From Sphaerulina vaccinii (lineage: Eukaryota; Ascomycota; Dothideomycetes; Mycosphaerellales; Mycosphaerellaceae), in NCBI GenBank assembly GCA_022570795.1, contig JAKUDP010000002.1, positions 2,356,001-2,420,000 of the forward strand: DNA of 64,000 bases, given 5' to 3'. Shown in pieces: positions 54,101 to 64,000 of this stretch. The notes beneath the pieces are model-generated. The model made no database searches, was not told where the DNA came from, and saw only the letters and a program-made list of their open reading frames with translations. Within the stretch, counting starts at the first letter, position 1. Each line of letters starts with the position of its first letter. The translations under genes were made by a program, and so were the position numbers.

Positions 54101-57100
54101 AGACCCCAAAAGATTGGGTATCGTGCCCACGAACGCTTGCCGTACTTCTTGCTGACACCTACAGCACCGAAGCCTTTCTGGTGAATGCGTAGAATGCTTG
54201 CACCAGCATGAAGGAGGTTGAAAACTTCGCCAAACTGGATATAACGCTGGACAACGGTCTGCGGGAGGTTGAAAACAGAGCAGATCTCCTCAACCTCTCG
54301 TGGGTTCCTCATTGGCCACAGACCTTGGAACTCGGCGTTGTGGAGAGACAAGGCACAAGGAACAGTATCTGGTAGGAGGTAGAGTGGTGCGACAGTGCCG
54401 TGATAGTCGTTGATGTGATAGAGATCGATTGGGAAACGTCGCATAGCCTCTGCGATGCACTGATTCCAGGCGGAGTAGTAGATGGCGCTGTCCAGATCGT
54501 CCATGCGAGCTGGGTATGGCTCCTTTGCGTTTTGACGACGGAACACAGGTGCATCGAGCAGCATGTATGTGATGTTGTTGAGCTTGTGGTATTGGACCTG
54601 GACCTCATATGTGCGTCCGAGGATGGTCACGTCGATGGGAAGACCAGGCGTGTCAACAGGATAATCAATGCCGCCTGCACATGGCACCACCCATACAAGA
54701 TCTTGGTGTTCGAGATTCTTGCCCATCAGTTGAGCCATGACACCAAGACCGCCGATCTTGATCTTGATGTTCCAGTCTGAGATATCGTACTCCATGGTCG
54801 CAATGAGAACGGTCCGGCGCTTCTGGTCGAGAATGGCGCCGGCGCCGAAAGTGGAAGTGTCGCGAATGATGGAGCCACCTGCAAGATCCGGAGACGAGTC
54901 ACCAGACGTGACAGGAGAGTCAAGCGCAACATCCTTCTCACTGTACTTTTCGCGGCCAAACAATTTGCCAAGCGCCGCCACTGGGAGGATGCTAGTCTCC
55001 TCCGAGAGACCAATCTTGTTGAACTTGATGCCGTAGAAGTAGTGCATGTACAGCCAGACGCCCACAATAGCGGTGACCACAGGTATGACAGCAAGTAAGA
55101 TCCACAGCGCGAGCTGCATGTATCTGTTACCAACCGGGACCATGTAATATCGCAAGTCGCCATCGTTGAACAGAATTCGCCAAGCAAGGTAGGTACCATT
55201 AGGACCATCATTGGTAATGTTGACCTGCGCTTTCTGTAGAGAGACGGGGGATATGCGGTCGAGCACGGTGTCGTTGTCGACGTCACCAAATGCCATGGAC
55301 ACATCAGGACTTCCATCTGCGGCCATGCCCCACACGTTAACCTGGAATTGAGATGGCCACTCGTCCATGAAGTCAAAGTACCAGGTGCCATTGTCCAATT
55401 GAGACATATCGTTTGGCAGGCCAGAATCGTAGCCGAACTGGTTGAAAGAGCCATGGAGAAAGAGATGCGGGAATCGTCGCTGTGGTGTGTTCGAGCCAAC
55501 AACATCACCTTCAACAACGTGGTCGCTGCTACCGGCAAGCTGTGACCAATACTGCACCTGAACGTGGTCGCCGGACCACTTCTGATTGTACTTTCCACTC
55601 CACGTCTGTGATGGCAGAGACACATTACCGGGAGTGTAGTCAACCCATTCTGACCAGACCGCACCGAAGGACATCGAGAAGCGCCACTTGTCTGCTCCTG
55701 GTGCCTTATGGTTGATCATCAGACCAGAGCTGGTAATCGAGGCATCACGCTTGGTGCTAGTGGTGTCCTGGTACAGAAGAGAAGTACTGTAGTTGCCTCT
55801 GAATGGGAACACGATAGGGTTCGTTTCCTCGCCGATGCGAATCATGTAGTGGTCGTGCGAATTGGTATAAGTGTCGCCAGCTTCACTCGAGACGTTGTTG
55901 ACGTTGATCCGATGAACGCCATCATACAGATTGGTGAGATTGAACTTCGCTCGCCAGACAGAAGGACTTGGGCCATAGTAGTAGGCTTCGTAGATTGGGT
56001 CAATCGTGGTACAGTTGATGTTATCGGTATCGATCATGCCGATTTCGCCAGTAGCGGTCGTTGAGTTCATGGTGAGAGCTTTGGCAAGAGAGTCGCAGCT
56101 CATCTCCGTGGAGAAGCGCAGCTCAACCTCGTACGTGGAGGACTCAGATGCCGAGTTGTTGGAGAGAATACGTGCATCGTGTCCAGGAGAGAAACCAGTG
56201 ATGACAGGCGATGGTGCCATCCACTTGTCCTTCGGTACAAAGGCTTTCCAACCATACTTGGTCATGTTGATTTGAGGAAGGCAGCCATTAGGATTGGTGG
56301 AGCCTTCGATGTTGAGCGTCAAAGGCGACTCTTCCAAGGACCACTCATCGAATGGGTAAAACATGTTCTTCACGGTTGTGTTCGAGTCGAAGGGAGAGAT
56401 GATTGCATCGTCGCCAGTACAGTCAGACTTATACTCTCGGGAGCCGTTGTAGTTCGAGTACAACATCCAGATGCCTTGGTTGCCGAAAGTGCCTTCGCCT
56501 TCGAAGTCCTGGAGGCTCTCCACGCGGCCGCGATACACACTCCAAAGACCAGTCTCGGTAGGCACGCCGTAGGAGCCGGGTAGGGTATAGTTGAATGTGT
56601 TATTGGAGAGTTGAGTGACATTGAAGCCATCCTGCAGAACTGGGTATCGATTACGCATCTCAAACATCTGCTTGAGGACAGTGTAGACTGGATGCGTAGT
56701 GTCTCGATGATCCAAGCTGACACCATCATCTTGGCATCCAACCAGAGAGCTGTTGATTGGCCAGTTGTTCAAGTTCGTGTTGCCCACCTTGTAACAACCG
56801 TGCATCTGCCAAGCCTGAGCGGACGACATTGGCTGACGACCGTAGATATAGTTGCTTGCGGTATTGTCCAGAACATAGAATGCTTGTTCCTCTCCCCAGC
56901 TGATCAGTGGAATGCCGGGCATGAGCATAGTAATGATGAAGTCACCAAGCAGTTGTCGCTCCGTACCGTTGGTGAGACCAGGCCATCTCAGCACATCGTG
57001 ATTGGAAACGCCGTACATATGGCGTGGATCGAACTTCCCTGTGATGGCATTGTGCATGTCGTTGGTCTGCACAAAGGTCGACCACTGATCCGCAAAGTTG

Positions 57101-58374
57101 ACAGGAGCATCATTCGAGGCCAGCAAGTTGCCATCAAGTCCAAGCATACGCATGAGTGCACGATAAGTGGAGTAGTGGAAAGCACCTGCATCGAGGGCCT
57201 GATGACCAGCCTCGCGAATGTACTCAGCGTCACTCGTTCGGTTGTCTTCCATGGCTGCAGTCTCGTTCCAAATTTGCATGCTGGGTTCTTTGCCTCGTCC
57301 AAGGTAGATGGATGCATCAGCATTTCCGTTCACGATTTCTCCTGGGATGAAGAAGTTGTTCTTGCCGACAGAAGACGCGCACTCTCGCTGAAAGTGCGAC
57401 CAGTTTCCTTGCGCATCAACAGTGACCTGCATTGCTTTGTCGATACGAAAGCCATCGATGTCAAGACCTTTGATCATCATGCAAGAGAAGTGGTTGATCT
57501 TGTCCAAAACTGCAGGTCGCCATTCGCGGAGGCGATCTTGAACACCGTTGAACTTGGACAACTGCTTTTGCCATTCTGGATACACTCCGAAAGCTCCCAC
57601 GTCGCCAAATTGATCGAATTCACTGTCCATACAGCCAATCATGGCATTGGTGTTGTTGTCAAGAATTTGGGCACCACCTTGGTCCCAGAAGCGCGGGAAG
57701 TCGTAAGGGCACACTTCATGGAAGTCGTTAGAGTGGTAGAAATCGCGGTAGGTCGTCGAAGAGATGTATTCCATCTTGTGCTCGGTGAAGGACCAGGGAG
57801 TACTCGTGTTGTAGTAGCCTTCAAACCCGAACAGATTGGACATGGTGGCCATTGTGTTGTCCATGATCACGTACATGCCTTTGGCATGGATTGCTTGGAT
57901 CACTTCGCGCCACTGAGTGACATTGCCCAGGTGGTGGTCCAGAATGGTATGGTCGTAAGGGCTGTAACCATCTGCTTCCCATGGCGTGTTCAGCATGGCG
58001 CTGCCCACAAGGTAAAGTCCACGAATTCCCATGCCATGAAGGTAATCCAGCGAATCTGCAACACCTTGGATATCTCCACCATGTCGTAGTTGAGTTTGCT
58101 TGTAGTCCTGCTCCCAGGTGGTCCCATTTGCGTTATCGTTCGTGGGATCACCATTCACAAAGCGGTCGGGGAAAAAGCTGTAGAACGGAAATCGCCAGTT
58201 GTCAGGGCTGCCTTGATGTTCGAAACCAGAAGGCCAGTCTGGCACGCTGTAGTCGAGTGGCGTGAGAGCATTTTGATTAGAGTTTAGGTTCCACTCTGCC
58301 TCTGCTTCGTCGTAGTAAGAAGCTGAGACGAATGCTGCCAGCGAGGCGAGGCCGAAAAGACATGTTCTGAACAT
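51106..58374 (-). CDS. ags1: Cell-wall alpha-1,3-glucan synthase
   Basis: Exons 58374-51337 and 51282-51106 with a 54-bp intron give 2404 aa, the full family length. Residues 1-19 (MFRTCLFGLASLAAFVSAS) are a signal peptide. An extracellular GH13 amylase-like domain (about 50-550) retains nucleophile region DIDGFRIDKAM (about 302), acid segment GEIVNG (about 348) and SNHDVLRW (about 458). A membrane span near 1090 (LALWILLAVIPVVTAI) precedes the cytosolic GT5 synthase domain: KIGGLGVMAQ near 1205 binds the sugar nucleotide, and the EX7E motif is in DEPFGLVAVE near 1575. A Ser/Pro-rich linker leads to a C-terminal region with about ten membrane spans from residue 1980, thought to export the polymer. 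The enzyme makes the alpha-1,3-glucan that masks the wall and cements aggregates. The ags1 symbol follows common fungal usage; orthology is not tested. Confidence 0.96.
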
Positions 58375-60631
58375 GTTGCCTGCTCGCGTGAGGTGCAAGT
58401 GCCGCATTGGCATCGGAGGAGGTGGTCTCGTTATGCGATCCTCATCAAGTCGTCGTTTCAGTGATTAGATCCAGCAGTATCGCGTGAGTCGTGCTTGCTG
58501 AACGCACGCCGGGTGCTGGTTCGCTGTGTGAGGAATTTCTTGAAGACAGCAGATGTGAGGGAGCACTGAGAATGCAGGACCTGCGTTGAAGTGTATGCCA
58601 GGCACAAAGGCGTTGCAGGGATTCGAGGTGCTGGGTTTCCAGTGAACAGCGGTGGGGCGCAACGGCTGCGGGTGGGAAGACCGTCCTCCCGAGAAAGGAG
58701 TGACCAGCGTGGAGGACGATAGAATTGAGGGAAACAAAGCAAGGTGTGAATATGCAAGTGGCAGCAGACACAGCGCCAGTATCCACTGTACAAAGCTTGG
58801 TAGACGTTGGGTGACAGAGATAGTGTGCGTCTCCGATGTATGCGGTGCAGCTGCTGCAAGAAGGCCGAGATGTTCTGGGTTTGTACGATGGTAGCGTCTG
58901 CAGGAGTATGACGATTGGCTCGACAGGACCACAGACAGGCCGATTTGGGATTCAGCGACGCCCCAGCAGCTCAGCCGAGCAATATCCATGAATTGATGAG
59001 CCAGACGGAGAAGGGTGGTTGACACGCAAAGGCCAGGCGTGCGGCTACTATCCCTCGACACTGGAGAGGAAATCGGGTCCCGCCACACCACGTTGACGAC
59101 TTGGACTAGCAGATCTGCCGTCAATGTTTCTACGAGTTAACTGTCATCCCAGTAACATATCTTCTCTGTAAGGCTAGTGCCATAAATGGTTGTGCTACTT
59201 AGCAGTTCCACAATCGCCCCTCTCATAGCAACACCGCCCTGAGATGGGCCCGCGGGAGCGCAACCCGTACTCCCATGATCCTCATCATATCATACCACTG
59301 CACGCGGTTCGAATGAGTCTGGTGGCTGCCTCACTCTTGCCTCCGCTGGCACTGGCATGCTGTTCGCGCTCTGCGACGCGCCCGTTCGGGCTGCCGCCGT
59401 CACTGCCGAATACCCACGAGAACACATGGCGGGTCAGCGAAACCCTGCAATGCATTCCAATCTACTCGAGGAAACGATAGTATAAGTCTGTTATCTATGC
59501 ATCGCGCGCAGAATTTTGAAACGTGTTGTTGAGAGGACAAGTGCAGTTCCACTCGCGGCTGCGCCTTCCCGCTTTGAGGCACGGCCGTTGGCGACGAACC
59601 CTGTCTTCGCCTGCGATCCCTGCTCACTTTTCAGGTGCCGGGACTTATCCAGAGACTTCTCTTGCGTTCCTGCAGCTCCATTCCATCATCCTTCATCACT
59701 TTTTGGGCCCACATCTCGTCTCGAAGGTAGCCAAGCGCTATTCGTGACCATTCCCCCGACCCTCCTCACGGAAACCCGCCTTACGGACCCATCTCAAGAG
59801 CTGTACACGAAACGCATGGCATGGCCAACTCAATTGCCAATTATCGCCCGGAGCTCGACATTCCCGCGCAGCACCACCCTCTTATACACCGTCCGAAGCA
59901 TTGCCACTTGCGAGACACCATGCTTTTCCACTCTTGGGCCTAGTTGAGCACGTTCTTCGTGCATAGGCAGGAATAGCATTCGATACCGGATCACAGACTC
60001 GAAGAACGCTCCAACGTAGATCTTCACTCCAGAAGCATCTCGGGTTGTTCCTAAGTCTAGCTGAAACTAACCGGATCAGCCAAACTATATCTACCGCCGT
60101 TACAGCAGACTTGCAGGATCTCCCGCTGAACACGACGTCGTGGTTGTGCTTTGTTTAGACGTCAGCTCTGAGGTGTCTGCCAGTCTTCGCACGACGAAGG
60201 CTGCATCGGCTAACGTTCTCAGTACCGCTGTCAAGTCTTCCTTGCATGACGACGATGCTACGTGTGCGCCTAGTCTTCAACAACTTGTGGAGATACGAAT
60301 GACACCGAGCTGTACCTGCAGATCCCCAATGGCACATCTCAACATTCAACATCGTGCTCAAGTCTGGGAAGTGGATTGGCAACCTCGGTTGGCATGGCGA
60401 AAGTGTGAGCAGCCCAACGCAGTGACGAGCTGCCTTCGACGACGTGTGTCGTGTTTCAAATCGTGTTGAAGCTACGCAGCCACCTGCGTTACCCAAATTC
60501 ATCAAGTTTGGCGAAGGCAGTGTGGCGCCCGAGACCCGGTTCTGTCTGTGTTACATCATCCTTATCGTACCTCGTAGCACCACAGCAAAAAGTCATGTAT
60601 GTTCGGATAGCCGCTTAACTTCGAGTCTAGG
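58375..60631. promoter_or_regulatory. Shared divergent region, glucan synthase / amylase
   Basis: A 2.26-kb interval separates the start codons of the two divergent alpha-glucan genes. It holds both promoters and 5' leaders. Several frames of 60-220 codons on both strands lack any motif and overlap one another. The long length suggests complex regulation, as is usual for cell-wall polysaccharide genes. Confidence 0.5.
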
Positions 60632-62484
60632 ATGAAGCTCTCTTTACAGACACCCGCATTCAATGCTGTCTTGCTATACTCGCTGCAAGCCACCGCAGCC
60701 ACTTTGGAAGACTGGAGGACGCGAACGATATACCAGGTCCTCACCGATCGCTTTGCCAGAAGTGATGGCTCGATCACGGCGCCTTGCAATGTCGTGGATG
60801 GACTATACTGCGGAGGCTCTTGGAAGGGCATCGCTGATAGACTGGACTACATACAGGGCATGAACTTCGATGCGATATGGATCTCGCCAGTGGTGGCACA
60901 GCTGAACGAAACCACGTCCGATGGCGAGGCCTACACTGCGTATTGGGCACAAGATTTGTACTCTCTGAACTCAAACTTTGGCACCGCTGATGACCTGCGA
61001 GAGCTCATCGATGAGATACACCGAAGGGGCATGTACGTGATGCTGGACATTGTCGTAAATCACATGGGTAAGGTTGTCGCTCCTGATCTGAGATGTGGTG
61101 CTAATGGCGCGCCAGGTTTTGCGGGACAAGCTCGCAAGGTCGATTACAGCGTCTTCAATCCTTTCGACGATCAGAAGTACTTCCACTCGTACTGTGCAGT
61201 GGATGGTAACACCAATCAGACGAACGTGGAAGTGTGCTGGCTTGGAGACAATGTTGTTCCTCTCGCTGACCTCCGCACTGAAGATGATGCAGTCAGAGAG
61301 ATGTTTGGTGACTGGATCAGCGGAATGGTCTCGAACTATTCAATTGATGGCCTCCGCATAGACACGGCTGTCAACGTCGAGCCTGAATTCTTCCCTGATT
61401 TTGTGGAGGCCGCTGGTGTGTTTGCCACAGGCGAGACCATGGATGGCGATAACAGGTAATTAATGGGAGACTTGATGTTGCTGGGCACTACTGACTTTGT
61501 GTCCCTCGCAGTTTCGTGTGTCAATGGGGCGAGACCATTGGCAGTATCTTGAATTATCCAATCTACTACGTCCTGGTGAGAGCTTTTGGCAGTCCCAACG
61601 GCAATATCAATGATCTGGTCACTACGATCTACACGATGCGGGCCAACTGCCATGATCCGACCGCATTTGGCGTATTTTCCGAGAACCACGATGTGGAAAG
61701 ATTTACTGAGTTGACCAACGATACGGCCCAGGCCAAGAACATTCTGACCTTCACCATCATGAGTGATGGCATTCCGATAATCTACCAAGGACAGGAGCAA
61801 CATATGTCTGGCGGTGTCTCGCCCTACATGAACAGGGCCCCAATCTGGAGCACTGGCTACGACACTTCAGCTGAACTGTACAAGCATATCGCGACATTGG
61901 TCCTTGCGCGCCAGCACTTCGTCCTCGTGGGCGACTCCTACACCACATCCGACACCGACGTCATATATGAAGACTACCATACGATCGCCATGCGCAAAGG
62001 CAAGGGTCACACACAAGTCATTACTGTGTTGAACAACAATGGGGAGTCCACCGAAGACTTCGAGATCGATGTGAAAGGTCACAAGCTTTCACATGGAACA
62101 GTTGTCACCGAGATTTTGACTTGCACCAATATCACTGTCAGCAAGTCTGGAGTCTTGACAGTGCCGATGGGCAAAGGACTTCCGAAAGTGATGTATCCTG
62201 CGAAGCTTCTGGCAAACTCTGGTCTTTGCGGTATGGGACAGCCCTTACCAGCGCCATCGCCTACAGTCACCGCAACTACCTATGCTACGACCATTGGCGG
62301 GCATAGCACCATGATCGCCACATCTGTCACAGCGACCGCCGAAGGGACACCAAAACACACCAAGCTGGCCTTGGGTGCTGCTAGTCGTTCACACACCTCG
62401 TGCAGTACATTGCCTATCTTGACAGCAGCGATATCACTATTCCTAGCGTCTTCTGGTACCTTTGTTTACCACTGGGCTACATAG
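60632..62484 (+). CDS. GPI-anchored GH13 alpha-amylase (AmyD/Agt type)
   Basis: Exons 60632-61455 and 61512-62484 with a 56-bp intron (GTAATT...CGCAG) give 598 aa. Residues 1-22 are a signal peptide. The amylase barrel shows region I DIVVNHMG, the nucleophile in DGLRIDTAV, the acid in GETMDG and the NHD of region IV in SENHDVERF, so the catalytic triad is intact. After the C-terminal beta domain comes a Thr/Ser-rich segment and a hydrophobic tail (LPILTAAISLFLASSG) typical of a GPI-anchor signal, so the enzyme sits on the outer membrane or wall. In Aspergillus, related proteins (AgtA, AmyD) act on alpha-glucans; AmyD lowers wall alpha-1,3-glucan. Divergence from the glucan synthase strongly supports the same role here, though exact activity is inferred. 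Confidence 0.93.
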
Positions 62485-64000
62485 GAGCCTACCAATCTGG
62501 ACGAGGACAGCTCATGGGCACCTCGAGATTGATTCAGGAGAAGGTGCATCCTTCCTTGGAAACGACATGATTGGCTACGTGCATGAGAAGATTGTGCCCT
62601 TTGGCGCATGAGACACAATTGGAGATGAGAGGTTACGGGCCCCTGCGAGGCTGCGCATGAGCTACGACATTATGAGAAAGCACGAATTGAGCAGTTCACA
62701 GATTTCCTTTCGACAAATTGCATTCACATGCGAATCGCTTTGCGTCTGTGCTGTCATCATGCAGTAGTGATGTCTACACTCGGACAGTGCCCGATATTCT
62801 TAGCAAGGATGTTGTCGTTCAGGCTACCCTTGTTCGATATGGTGTGGCGCTCGGCATCTACTTCGGTGCGGGAGGATGCACGCCATAGTGTACAGTGGTG
62901 CTAGCCGAAGTGGCCACTGGTCTGTGCGTGCCGCACCACTTCAAGTTCTATGATGATTGACAGTCTCGCAAAACCTTTGAAGGCATGCCCTACAATCGTC
63001 ACGCTAGGTCCTAGATACGCTAATAATGCCACAGTGTTGATAGCTCGGGCGTAGCTAGTCGCGCAACGGTATGTGCTGCGCATAGACCAGTGGCCGCTTC
63101 GGCTAGCACCACTGTACCATCCTTTTTGCACTCAATGTCGCGTAAGTCATTACGTCCAAAATAATACGCGAGGCAATCGATTCATACGCACAGTGGGAAT
63201 CATCGGCCTATCCTCCGGTCTTTATATCTGCGACCCTGGACTCAGCCCTGCCTATCTCGCTGGTGTACGTGATAGACTAGCTATGAGTTGCGCCAACCAG
63301 GATCATTTCGGCGGAACTGGTCCTCAACTCCTCAGCATGTTCGAGACTCTCTCATCTGTTTCACCATTTCAACTCCATCGGTGAGGCTGGTGGGGACTTT
63401 CTGTGAGGTGCACTACTGTTCAGCCTGACACTTCAATACTTTGGTAGGCACGTGTTTCACACCAAAGTCGAACACATGGTCGGTGGACAAGCTCAAAGGC
63501 ACAAAGAACTCAAGACTCTTCGATCAGATCACATCCGACGAAGCTTCACTGACCTTTTCTTCATCAGCGACCCACTGGAACGACGTCGAATCTGAGTTCA
63601 CCAGCCTCACGGCCAAGCTTTCGCGATCTTCCGCGTTTCCAGATAACCTCACAAACTTTCAACGCTTATTTCTTGCCTTTCGGCGAGCAGCAACCGAAGC
63701 GCTTTTTCATCACAACTCTCAGGTTGAGCTTCATCAGCGGCACCAAGTCCCCGTTGGTCTCGAGATTTCGTTGACTCCACCACTACTGCAGCTCGAGTAC
63801 AAAGCGGTGCGACACCGTCAGGCATATCGGCTCCTCCGCAACCTGAGAAAATGAGATGATGATGATGATAGAAGACACCGTGACGCTCAAAGCAATTGCA
63901 TGAAGACTACCAGTGCATCTGCAATTTCTACAGCCCCGACATTGACCGAATGATGCGTCTGCCAAACGCGCGCTGAACTGCGAACCTCGCCTTTACCCAC
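62485..64000. other. Right-end intergenic, one weak frame
   Basis: No convincing gene. A plus-strand frame of up to 137 codons at 63441-63854 starts only with TTG, has a Leu/Ser-rich helical texture (NLTNFQRLFLAFRRAATEAL) and could be an internal exon of a gene with upstream exons around 63070-63400 that I could not assemble. A short GAT repeat lies at about 63855-63868. Confidence 0.35.

Noticed and set aside
56611..58089. 492-codon plus-strand frame opposite the glucan synthase
   Set aside because: It is the antisense shadow of a strongly conserved GH13 domain; it has no motifs of its own and the opposite strand explains the long opening.
59516..59947. 143-codon plus-strand frame in the glucan synthase-amylase intergenic region
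   Set aside because: Texture is that of translated GC-rich leader sequence, no motif or good start context.
9250..64000. Transposons, AT-rich mutated repeats or CRISPR-like arrays in the intergenic stretches
   Set aside because: I saw no terminal repeats, transposase or reverse-transcriptase motifs, direct-repeat arrays or strong AT bias; only short GAT runs.

Overview
The window comes from the nuclear genome of a filamentous ascomycete (Pezizomycotina). The evidence is short GT-AG introns of about 47-75 bp with CTGAC/CTAAC-like branch sites, Zn(II)2Cys6 regulators, an alpha-1,3-glucan synthase, a sterol 3-ketoreductase, and several small fungal-specific genes. Gene content and style fit Dothideomycetes, perhaps a Mycosphaerella-like species; that placement is inference from memory, not from a search. 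Coordinates below are spliced models built by hand from reading frames and splice signals.

Layout. 0.1-9.2 kb is gene-dense: an L-type cargo lectin (-) head-to-head with a t6A dehydratase of the E1-like family (+), a BTB/POZ protein (+), a lipocalin-like protein (-), histone acetyltransferase HAT1 (-), and a ZIP9-type zinc transporter (+). 11.5-16.5 kb holds two Zn(II)2Cys6 regulators on the minus strand, one of them only 219 residues long. 17.3-23.4 kb carries a GNAT-like protein, fructose-1,6-bisphosphatase, a DUF7730/F-box-like protein, a small orphan and the riboflavin enzyme RIB3. 24-36.5 kb has a four-finger C2H2 regulator, an F-box-like protein, a regulator with only half a zinc cluster and an apparent frameshift, and a small three-exon orphan, separated by long intergenic stretches. 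36.5-40.2 kb is nearly empty.

40.2-51 kb is dense again: a small secreted cysteine-containing protein, a 79-residue helical protein, a 1107-residue disordered probable nuclear protein sharing a 206-bp promoter with mitoribosomal MRP10, a membrane-anchored histidine acid phosphatase, and ERG27. The right end (51.1-62.5 kb) is a cell-wall module: a full-length alpha-1,3-glucan synthase (2404 aa) divergent from a GPI-anchored GH13 amylase, matching the ags-amyD arrangement known from Aspergillus.

Most genes are independent housekeeping or regulatory units. The glucan synthase/amylase pair is the only clear functional cluster. I saw no rRNA, convincing tRNA, transposon, CRISPR or biosynthetic backbone other than the glucan synthase. 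Long intergenic stretches may hide multi-exon genes with very short exons that cannot be resolved by eye.
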